This document shows, piece after piece, positions 54,501 through 64,000 of a stretch of DNA of 64,000 nt. Source of the stretch: Cordilura impudica (taxonomy: Eukaryota > Arthropoda > Insecta > Diptera > Scathophagidae); assembly GCA_963682025.1 (NCBI GenBank), contig OY821521.1, positions 97,338,854-97,402,853 on the forward strand, written 5' to 3'. Made by a program: the position numbers and the translations under genes. Position 1 is the first letter of the stretch, and every line of letters starts with the position of its first letter. Below the pieces are notes generated by a model. That model ran no database searches, was not told the DNA's origin, and worked only from the letters and a program-made list of their open reading frames with translations.

Positions 54501-56226
54501 TAATTCAAGATGATAATCGTTTATTTATTCACAATATTGGAGAAAAACTAACTATAATAAACACACTAGTTGTCCTTTATTCGGGCTCTAATACGTGTTA
54601 TTATCAGCCCAATTCTAAACAAAAATTCCACATAAAATTTCTCATTTTTCCCCTTTCTCCTATTATGAATAAAAATTTCTTCAGAAAAAAAAAATAAAAA
54701 TCAATGGGAAAAAAGTAGTTATTCTCAATGCATTTGAGTTTTGTTTTTTCCCTAAAAAAATTTCACTTGCAACTTTTTTAGCTATGCTATTTATTCAGTT
54801 TTTATTTAATTTTTCTTTCAAAAATTTTTATTTGCGTTTGCACACACAAAAAAAAAATATAAAATTAATTGTCTATAAGCAAAACCACTGGCTTCGAAAT
54901 TCAATAATGCCGCTTATTAATTTTTTTGTTCACGTGGAATTTATAATTGGAGGATTTTTTTTTCGAGGTTTTTCAAAGTTAAAAAAAGTAGTATTTTCAT
55001 AATTCTTCTTTGAAGAATTATTTATTTCATATACAAGTTATAGCATAACATTTGAAGAATATTTGAAAAAAATTTAAATTAAAAATTTTAATACATAAGT
55101 CCGTGACGTCGTTGTTTTGCGGTCAACATCATAACTCGTTACCGGATCATGTGAAAAAAAAAAAAAAAACGAAATGCGTTTAAAAGGTGAAAAGGTGTTT
55201 TCTGAGGTAGTGACGAAGAGTTTTTATTTATTTTTTTTTGGCATAATTTTGAAGTGAAAAAACACAATTTTTGTTATAAAATTTCGGGAATTAGTTTTTA
55301 AAAAATGGGGAAGAAAATGGAAAATAAAAAAACTCTTCGTGGTTACCTGACGATTTATGTGTAGATATAGTGTGTAAAATTTCAAAAGAGTCAGTCAAGT
55401 AGATTTTGATTTATGATGTTCATGGACTTCGAACATTTATTTGCGAGAAAATCGATTTAAAGTTTTTTAAAAAGTGATTTATATACTATATACCGTATGA
55501 GGCCGGTCGCTGGAAATGCTGTATCTTAAATTTTGCTCCGATTCACTTGAAATTTTGACACAACACTCTCGACATCTTGTACATTCAGAAAGAGATATGC
55601 AAAAAAGGAGCGATTTAGACTTATCAATGCACGCAGTTTTCAAGAATACTATGTCTTATCACGTCGGTTCGACGCGATATGCACGTTGTTCTTAGATATA
55701 AAAATTTTAAAGCTTTAACTTCTTTATTTGAAGTAATAACAATTTATGCGAATATACTCGTCTATAACTGGTAGACTAAAAAAGTGAAAAAACGAATAGC
55801 AGTTTTGGAATCCTCGCATCCAGTATAATTAAATTGTTGTAAAAATTAGGGCTCTAAAATCAGTGTTGGTAATTATATTCCAACAAAGTTGTCAAAAATT
55901 ACACTTTTTCGAATTTTTACCACGATTTTCTCGTAATAGCGATAATATATATTGGAAAATGGATTCGGAATCAGGATATTAAGGGTCAAATCGAAAAAAA
56001 ATTAGAAAATTTATATGAAAAAAAAAAAAAAAACGATAATTCGAAACAAGGTTTTTAAAATTATATTTTTTTTTAAGAATTCGTTATCTGGGTCTTTAAA
56101 TACATCGAATATTCGACATACTTTTCCGTATCAAAGGATTTGCAGTAATATGGCATCCGGTTTGTTGTTGCATATTTCGTTATAAATGCGTATTTTTGCA
56201 TATTTTGTGATTTTTGGTTTTAAACA
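54501..56226. other. AT-rich spacer, nothing recognised
   Basis: A/T runs at 55154, 56018 and near 56330. A GC-richer stretch at 55495-55690 (GGCCGGTCGCTGGAAATGCT onward) shows no frame or motif I can assign. Confidence 0.45.
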
Positions 56227-56228
56227 TA

Positions 56229-57743
56229 CAGTTATGTGAAAAATAATAGGGACAAGACATACATTTGATGTAAATGCAAGAAAACGAAACAATTGCCGCT
56301 AGTTAACAAAATTAATTGTTTTCCTATTCTAAAAAAAAAAAAAAAAAAAACCTTTGAGATTTTACCCATATTGAACATCCCATTTGAACTATTTTTTATT
56401 TTATATAGAAAATATATGTTTCATCTGGAAAAAGAAAAAAAAAAAAAACACTTCAATAAAAAAAATAGATTTGCTCTAGTTGCTATTTCAATACGTTTGT
56501 AGCTTTTCTAATACTTTGTTGAGGATCCTTTGTTGCTCAAGACACCTGGGTATCGTCTAGGCATTGAGTCAACCAAGATTTGACAGATTGATCCTGGTAT
56601 CGCGTTCCACGAAGCCATAATAAATTGCCAAAGCTCATCATTGTTGGTTGGAGGACACTTTCCTCTAATTAACGTCTTTACTATATTCCACAAATTTTCT
56701 ATTACATTTAGCATCATTGTCCTATTAGAACACAAATTTAAGCGGCATATTGCGGTCCCACACCAATTGTATGAAAATGCTCTATATACCATGATGTTAC
56801 TACCTCCATTTTTAATTGTTTTAACAGTACGCTGTGTTATCCATCAAGGTACAACATCCAAACTGCCAACACAGTGCGGTAAATTTAGCTTTATATAGTG
56901 CTTTTCCATAATACCATCTATAAATATTAAACGACCAACTCCACTTGCTGCTATAGCTCCCCAAACCATTACACTACCGCCACCATGTTTCACTGTAGGT
57001 ATAAAAGTCTTTCGCTTGCATCGCTGTGTTCTTTTTACGCTAAACTTTTCCTCTGGAATCATTTCCGACAGGTTGAATTTACTTCATCTGTGAAAATTAC
57101 TCATTTCCAAAATTAAATGTCCTTGTCAATATGTGTTTTTTTTTTGCAAGTTCCAGTCGAAGCTTATTTTTTTTCGCTTATGAATGATTTTTTCGGGATA
57201 CTCTACTTGCATAACCATTACTATGCAAAACTCGTCGAACACTTTTCGGATGTACTGTCTTATTCCAAGTGGTAGCGATATGTTGGACCAATTCAGGGCC
57301 ACTTACTCTTGGATTTTTGTTCACTTCTCTCATTATAAGGCTTACATCTCTTCTAGATAGCTTATTTGGACGTACACATTTGGTTTATTTTCCATCGAAC
57401 CCTTGACTATATATTTTTTAATAATATATTGAACTGTTGCATGTGGCAAAACCACAATATCTCCAATTCCACGATATGATGTTCCTTTTTTTATATTTTT
57501 TTTTTTACTAAAGGTTCTTAATTTCGAGATTTACTTCCTTGCGTTTGTTCATTTTAAACCACGTTTTGTAAGAAATGATATCACAAACTAAACACTTTAG
57601 CTAGTGAAGAGATCGATATTGAAAAAAAAGAGACCAACAGTAGTTTCAAAATTGCCGTTAATCGAAACATTATTATATCAAACAATCTGTATATGCACCC
57701 TGTATAAATACTTTTGTCTCTATTGAATTTTATTTTGTGTTAG
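56229..57743 (-). mobile_element. Tc1-like transposon, inactive
   Basis: Left end CAGTTATGTGAAAAATAATA at 56229 after TA; the right end near 57743 is an imperfect inverse that shares ATAGRGACAA. On the minus strand, IPEEKFSVKRTQRCKRK then TVKHGGGSVMVWGAIAASGVG (about 57000-56925), a gap where the QDNDP motif should be, and VIENLWNIVKTLIRGKCPP (catalytic Glu, about 56700) to SMPRRYPGVLSNKGSSTKY at 56510. N-terminal helix-turn-helix pieces lie around 57540-57200. Several frameshifts, and the second catalytic Asp was not found. Confidence 0.75.
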
Positions 57744-59220
57744 TTTCTACCGTTATAAATGAATTGTTGCTGTTATTTTTTTTCTTAATGTAACAACAAT
57801 GCTTCAAAAATCAACGTACATTTATATATGAATTTTATGGGGTGTATGGAGACTTAAGTCCCGAATACATTAATTTTAAAGTTTTTGGTTTTTTTGTATT
57901 GTCGCAGTCGTGATTTCCGCAGGACAGATATACTTTACAAATGCAATTTAGGTTGTAATAATATACAATAAATAATAGACATTTAAAACCCTTATATTAC
58001 ACTTTTAAAAATTACACAATAAAAACCAAAATTTCGATGCCAACAGTTCTCTAACAAAATATGTGAAAAAATTTCTAACATAAGGAAAAAATACAATGTT
58101 TGAACCGTCTAAAAACTCTAAACATTCAAATGATTCTCTAATGATAATAGCGCAAACAAATATGTTATTGTGTCATTTTTTTATATCAGCTATATAAAGC
58201 TTTTATGGTAATTACATTAAAATTGCAATAATTAGGACCAGGACCTTGTGTTAAATAAATTACATACAATTTGTTGGTTTTGTTGTGTCTATGTTGCGTT
58301 CTGCATAGAATAAATGGAAATGTTGATTATGGGAAATGATCAATGTGGAATGAATGTATGTGTCAGCAGAATGACAAGCAAATAGATTAAATTATAATGG
58401 TGGATTCTAGAAAAAACAAAACGCATAAAAAAATATATAGATACATACATATGTAAGTATTCCCAGTATATACATATACGAGTACGTACGAGCGAGTACG
58501 TCTTTATATACGCGTATCGTTTAAAAATATTTAATTATATTTAAATATTTAAACATAGAAGAAGAAGTTCTTCGCCATTTAACAACAAATATTTATTTAG
58601 AAATAAATTGTACACAATTTGTTGACTTTCTCAACCATTTAACTTTAATGTGAAACGACAAAACGTCTTCTTTGGCTTTTATAATTTCGAGAACCAACTT
58701 GCAATTATAAATAATAAATGATGAAACCCCCAGGTACATACACTAGCTGTTGTACATTTATTTAACAACTCGTCTTTGCTCCAATTTAGTGTATTTTAAA
58801 TATTAAATATGCAAATGCGAAAAAAATCAGCTGATATTGACACAAGTAAATGGTTGTCATTATTAAAAATGATATTGTCATATTTTCAATACATTTCAGA
58901 ATTTGTATATATGTATTTCTCTAAGCTTTATTTAAAATGAAAAAACATATTGAAAGACTGTAAAAAAAAAAAAAAACGGCTGTGGTTAAACCGAAATATA
59001 TAGATCTTAAATTTACATTAAGTAGATAAACAAATCCTGGAATACTAATGAGCATTTTACTTCCAATTACGATTGGCCATTAAAATCGTAACATATATTA
59101 AACAAATTAAAAAATATGAAATATGAAAATATGAATGATATGTTCTACATACATATGTTACGGCAACACTGGTGCTTATATATGCCAAATCTTATATGCA
59201 TAACATCTGACTTTTTAATG
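57744..59220. other. AT-rich spacer, nothing recognised
   Basis: No gene motif. Simple alternating words (ATACATACATATG, GAGTACGTACGAGCGAGTACG) near 58440-58500. Confidence 0.5.
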
Positions 59221-59945
59221 CTACACGTGATGAGACTGTTTTGTCATACTTGTGCTGTATACCTTTTTAACGGGTCTTAAAATGCACCTCGTCCACGCCG
59301 TTGTTTTACTATTTTTCCCGAATACAATAGTCTTCGTTCGCCAAATTTCCAGGGTAAATTTCGTGAAGGCCGTCAAAGATCGGTCTTTGTTCCAGAAACT
59401 ATCGATGATGAGCTGAAACTGATATTGCATGTGCCTTATCATGAAATTGATTCATGCTTGGGCATTAGTGCCACTCGCATACATTTAGTATTGCATGAAC
59501 ATTTGACCGTAAAAAAGATTTCTTCATGTTAGATAATTTGAAAATCGCACAAAAAAATTCGTGTGGATTGGTGGTCTAACAAAAAATTCAATCACGGTGC
59601 TTCATACGACGTCTATCAGATCGTGATCCCCGAAACTCAATCGACTGTATGATCTTGCAAGACGAAACAAATCTGAGAAAAGTCAATTCAGAATGGTATA
59701 CCATTTGTTTCCCAGAATTCTTTGGAGGAATAAGGAAAATCAACCGTCAAATACTGATAATCTTTCACCACGACAATGCGTGACTTTTAAATAATTTAAC
59801 ACATCAAATTGATGGGTCATTCGGCGTACAGCCCTGATATGGAATCCAATGATTTCTTTTTATTACCATACATCCAAAATGAATTGCGAGGTTAACTTTT
59901 TTGATGTAAATAATCGATTTGCTATCCAACCTCTAGAAGCCGAGA
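59221..59945 (+). pseudogene. Mariner transposase remnant
   Basis: Broken plus-strand frames read KDRSLFQKL near 59370, a helix-turn-helix with LGISATRIHLVLHEHLTVKK near 59460-59515, NLKIAQKN, a QDETN motif near 59660, NSEWYTICFPEFFGGIRK (59690-59740), HHDNA (second Asp, about 59770) and the SPDMESNDFFLLPYIQNELRG region (59833-59893). Order and spacing fit a mariner DD34D transposase; many stops. It meets the opposed element at 59963. Confidence 0.75.
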
Positions 59946-59962
59946 AGTATTTTTGGGAAAAA

Positions 59963-60044
59963 TCAAGCAAAATCTGTGCCCCAAATGCGACAATTATGCT
60001 TGTTTACATACCCGCCAAGATCAAAATGAGCTGCATTTGAAAAG

Positions 60045-60080
<36 letters not shown>

Positions 60081-60493
60081 GCAAAATCGGCATCATCTGT
60101 AAGTCGATCGCAGGCCCACTTAGCGAAGCGAAAACGCATTGGATGGTCAGTTGGCTTCAACTCCTGAACCAATTGGACTTTGTATGGCGTCATACCAAGG
60201 TCTTTATGCAAAATTCGTCTCAATGATGCCTCCGAAATGTTAAATTCTTGAGAACGACGGTGAATTGATGTTGATGGCGCTTCACGCACACTTTCTGCCA
60301 CAGCAGCAATATTCTCGGGTGTACGCACTGTTTTTGGCTTTTCACGCTTTGGTTTATCGATGAGGATGCCAGTTTCTTTCACTTTTTTCACAAGATAACG
60401 AACATACGGAGCTGAAGGTGATTCTCTTCTTCCAAAATCCGTACGCAATTTTCGCAATATTTCCCAGCGTTGTTCAAGCGTATACACAACCAT
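59963..60493 (-). pseudogene. Truncated transposase, Tc1/mariner superfamily, N-terminal half
   Basis: 176-codon minus frame from the ATG at 60493: YTLEQRWEILRKLRTDFGRR, SAPYVRYLVKKVKETGILID, KPKTVRTPENIAAVAESVRE, ISEASLRRILHKDLGMTPYK and MRFRFAKWACDRL, then HFDLGGYVNKHNCRIWGT. It has the paired helix-turn-helix and the start of the catalytic domain, where an A-run (T29 on the plus strand, 60050-60079) has grown and S-D-E is changed to S-N-A. About 14 residues appear missing after WEIL relative to related proteins as I recall them. The rest of the catalytic domain is absent. Confidence 0.8.
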
Positions 60494-60631
60494 ATTCCTT
60501 CAGCGGAAGGATAAAACTAATTATCTGTCAAATCAGGCATGAGCCAAGTGTTACCATTCACGAAATAAGCACTAGTTGAAAAAAAAAAAAAAAACGTTAG
60601 ATGGCGGACCCTTTATATGTATATGTATATA

Positions 60632-62187
60632 CAGTGATGGAAAAAATTATAGAAACAGCAAGCATGTCAACATTCCGAACGCTATTATTTATTTTAGAAG
60701 AAAATTATTTGCACGTAGCCCACTGTATCAGACAGATGGATAACGGTTCTTTATTTTACTTTCGCTTTTGCGTGTATTTCTTAAAAATTTTCAGTTGCGC
60801 AAAGTTTTTTTTCGAGTGAAGACAGTTTCGTGTTAGAAAAAAATAGAAACGCAGTTACTTCTTTGGCTTTTCAATCAAAATTTTTTAAAATATTGAAAGT
60901 AAAAGCTGTTGTATGCAAACAAGTACAATTTAAAAATTTATATATAAAATATTTAAAAAAAAAGAAAGATAAAAATTTGTGTGCTTTTGAAGCTTTGTGT
61001 GGCTAATTTTATTCAGCATGGGTCGTGGATTGCATTGTACAGATGTTGAGAGGGAGATAATGCAAAAACTAAAAAATTAAGGGAAAACAATGTGTGAAAT
61101 TGCAAATTAATGAAATGTTAAAAAAAAGGTGTTTTCTGCAATTCATTTTGAACACAAGGCGGAAAAACGAGGTAGGAAGAGAGCAATCTCTGAAGGTTTT
61201 GACCGGTTATTGGTAATTAAAGCTAAAAAAAAAAACCATTTATCTCTTCGGGGAAACTTAAGAAAGAGTTAAATGCCACAGTGACGAGTAGAACAGTACG
61301 AAATAGGCTTATAGAAAAAAAATTGGAGAGCATATTCCGCAAGGAAAGTGCCATTTCTAAACAAAAAAACATTTGCAGCCGAAAAGCCTTTGCTAAGAGA
61401 CATTTGCTAAGTCGAAATTGGAAAAACGTGTTTTGGTCAGATGAAACAAAGATTAATTTGTTTGGATCTGACGGAAAGCTGACGGCGTACGATCCAAGGC
61501 ACACAATTAAAACCGTCAAGCATGGTGGTGGCAACATAATGCTATGGGGTTGCTTTTCCGCATCGGATGTTGGTCCAATACATTTAATAACGGACAAAAT
61601 GTGCGCTACCGACTACGTCAACATATTGAGCAGCACCATGCTGCCATATGCCGAGGAATAAATGCCTCTGAAATGGGAGTTCATGCAAGACAAGACCCCA
61701 AACACTTTTCTAAACTGGCGAAAAAGTGGTTCCAGGATAATAATGTTATTTTATTGGAATGGCCTTCGCAATCGCCGAACCTAAACCCAATAGAACAGCT
61801 TTGGGGCATTCTAAAAAAGCTTTAAATCGAAAAACAAGGCTGTTTTATGGGGGGAAGTCCAGGCCTGGTGGACTCAATGGAACAACGGTGCAGCGAGGTT
61901 TTAAAAAATCATGGTGCCACCACAAAATATTAAATTATTATTATTTCCAATTCATAATTTTAAAATTTCATACTTTTAAATCATTTGTTTCTATTTTTAT
62001 TTCCAAAAGAATTTTTTTTTTTTTTTGTTTACGATTAGTGAAAAGTTGTTTTTTTTTTCTTATGTAACCTCCTTTAGTCAATGTTTAAAAAACAATTTAG
62101 TTATGAAAATATATTTGAGTTAAAAGTTTTTTTTTTTTACATAAATATAAGAAATGAAAATCGTTCCTATTGTATTTTCCATCACTG
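60632..62187 (+). mobile_element. Tc1-like transposon with intact ends, broken gene
   Basis: CAGTGATGGAAAA at 60632 and its inverse TTTTCCATCACTG at 62187, flanked by TA at 60630-60631 and 62188-62189; 1,556 bp, the normal Tc1 length. The transposase starts at about 61018 (MGRGLHCTDVEREIMQKLKN) and is interrupted by a stop and frameshifts. The frame 61281-61661 is open with VFWSDETKINLFGSDGK (first Asp), TVKHGGGNIMLWGCFSASDVG. 61660-61825 gives MQDKDPKHFSKLAKKW-like (second Asp) and SPNLNPIEQLWGILKK (Glu). All three catalytic acids remain; about four lesions break the frame. Confidence 0.9.
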
Positions 62188-62189
62188 TA

Positions 62190-63530
62190 TATGTCTAATG
62201 TTATACAAAACTGCAGTAAATTTTGAATCGAAAGGCAGACTCGGTACTCATTAATAGCTGTAGAAGCACACTTAGCGATCATGGACAGTGAGAGCAATTA
62301 CCCGTAGCAGAAAATAGAATGGATATCACAGGCATAGTAATCGATTTTATTGCGATATTGATGAAAAAATTGGAAAATAGGTTTGGAATAAGCACGTTAA
62401 ATTCTATGCGAAACATTCGTTAAAGCAAAATCTCAAAAAGTTCAATTTTGTGTGGGCTCTATTATTTATTTAAAGGTATAAATATGTATTTTTTTAATTC
62501 GATTATAGTGAGAAAAAAAAAGAAATGTGATTACTGTTAACATTTTTTTTTTTAATAAAAGCTAATAAACTTTAAAAGTAAATACGGTTTTAACTAAAAT
62601 TAATATAACTCAACCAATTTATTCGCCCTACAATAACTAAAACGAATGTTTTTAATTAAACAATAGTTCGGGTATTCCCGGTTTTATGAAAAAATCCCGA
62701 TTCTCGGAAATGAAAAGACACCCATTTCCAGCTTTTACAAACCCTACTGGCAACAGTATAGTGCAGTAATCCTAACAAGGTAATATCACAAATCAGATTT
62801 CTAAACATTATAAAACATAGAAATCAAAACTTTTCAAATACGATTACAAAATAACTATATTCGAATTTCGGGTATGTTTTGATTGTATACACATCATTAT
62901 TTTGTTTAAATTTATTTTTAACAAAATTTTTTGTTTTTATTATAGGAAATGGAAAAATGCTTTAATTTTATGGAAATGTTCATTTAAATTAGCAAGTAGT
63001 TTAGATAGATTTGAAGCCAATATTTCAAGTTGTTATTTGAAGATATTGGAGACGCAAACTCTTTACTTGGAGTTTTTCTAAAAAATTTTATACCATTGTA
63101 GGTTTATAAAAGGGTATGACCACAATAGATTTTATGTTAGTGAATACTGCTTTTTAAAAAGTTTCTTATTTTAACTATTTGCTACCACGCACCTTTGAAA
63201 AAAAAAAAAAAATCAAAATTTGCATATTTATTACAGTATTAATTGCAATATGTCTGAAAAATAATGTCAAACCTAACAAACTATTAAACAATTTCGCTTC
63301 ATAGCAACATCTCTAATATATGTAAAAAATGCAATATATAGAATTACAAACCATACATAACATAGGGAAACTCTTACAAAACTGAGAATAGCGGAAATTA
63401 GCAGTATAAATGCAAAGTTATTAAAAAATTTAAAAATAACCATTGTTTGTTTGGACAGAGTTGTATCTTCTGAGATTAATACCAAGTAAAAGCTGTATGG
63501 TATGAAAACTGATTCTTAACCACACTGCTC
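62190..63530. other. AT-rich spacer, nothing recognised
   Basis: Short frames only, for example minus 63273-63485, without motifs. Confidence 0.5.
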
Positions 63531-63628
63531 GTAGGCCTGACCTTAGGTGAGTGTGTTAAAGCTCTGACCAAAAAGTGGAAGTATGAGTGTATGCGAGATA
63601 GACGCAAGTTCAAACCTCACGGCCGCCA
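63531..63628 (+). ncRNA. tRNA-like Pol III unit or tRNA-derived SINE head (tentative)
   Basis: An A-box-like TTAGGTGAGTGTG (63543-63555) is followed about 55 nt later by a B-box-like AGTTCAAACC (63607-63616). The spacing suits a long-variable-arm tRNA or a tRNA-derived SINE. GGCC near both ends could pair weakly. I could not fold a full cloverleaf and no anticodon is called. Confidence 0.3.
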
Positions 63629-63789
63629 TAAGTAGAAAAATTTCATATAGAAACAATCTATTCAATTATCACATGTTCAATAAAATTACTGATGAATGCT
63701 GAAATGCCAGAAACTAGTCTGATTAAAGGTACAGTGTAGTTATGAATTTTAGAAATAAATGCTTTCTTCTTCGCACCATTGACAGCTTG

Positions 63790-64000
63790 TTAATGTTCTG
63801 TATGTATTTTACACAAAATCCAACTTGGTACTACAAAAAAGTTGGCCAAACAATTAAAGATCTGCCGTCAAACTGTTTCCAATCTTATTAGAAAGTATCA
63901 GGAGAATTTGGTCATTGATATTAAACTTGTTTCGGAAAAAAAAGAAAGGTCCAGATTATGTTGTTAAGGTCAAGAAAATAGAAAGTATATTGAGAAGAGC
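63790..64000 (+). pseudogene. Tc1/mariner-superfamily transposase start, cut by window end
   Basis: FTQNPTWYYKK near 63813-63840 and RKYQENLVIDIK-like pieces near 63890-63930 match the helix-turn-helix region of the remnants at 51634 and 28512. It continues beyond the window. Confidence 0.65.

Noticed and set aside
61223..61597. 124-codon minus-strand frame
   Set aside because: Antisense to the Tc1 transposase frame at 61281-61661.

Overview
The window is AT-rich eukaryotic DNA from an insect, most likely a higher (calyptrate) fly. That inference rests on short introns, long A/T runs, GTCY-microsatellite repeats like Drosophila DINE-1/INE-1, and many Tc1/mariner, Jockey/I-type LINE and gypsy-class elements. 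It is almost wholly accessory DNA. The only convincing host gene is a two-exon, 213-residue coiled-coil protein on the minus strand (2578-3308) that resembles the Nnf1/PMF1 kinetochore subunit. A possible divergent 5' untranslated exon (donor at 3720) lies beside it. || Layout. 1-2.0 kb: two opposed LINE reverse-transcriptase remnants. 2.6-3.3 kb: host gene. 4.4-5.3 kb: internally deleted piggyBac. 5.3-6.8 kb: two DINE-like repeats of family A facing each other. 7.7-12.0 kb: a Jockey-type LINE split by a hAT-like element (8-bp duplication), itself split by a second terminal-inverted-repeat element (8-bp duplication). 12.0-12.8 kb: a third family A repeat. 14-17.9 kb: remnants of two LINEs, one with an RNase H domain. 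17.9-24 kb: DINE-like family B repeats, a dead Tc1, and a 3.3-kb long-TIR Tc1 carrying a family B repeat swollen by 1.1 kb of minisatellite. 26.2-28.8 kb: a Tc1/mariner element split by a LINE, itself split by a foldback element. || 28,971-37,378 is the centrepiece: an almost pristine gypsy-class endogenous retrovirus (errantivirus type) of 8,408 bp. Its two 521-bp LTRs differ by one base that I can see, and it has a TATA duplication, a lysine-tRNA-like primer site, intact gag, pol and env, and a polypurine tract. Gag and pol overlap in the -1 frame over a run of seven T. The genomic env frame has no nearby start codon. A 14-nt start exon at 30293-30306 would join it in frame, and in unspliced RNA that same start gives a five-codon upstream ORF. 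|| 37.4-64 kb is a graveyard of mostly dead Tc1/mariner transposases (several with TA-flanked inverted repeats), LINE fragments, MITEs and tandem repeats, with a possible tRNA-like Pol III unit near 63.6 kb and long AT-rich stretches in which I recognise nothing. No rRNA gene or CRISPR array was seen. Everything was read by eye; no homology search was run.
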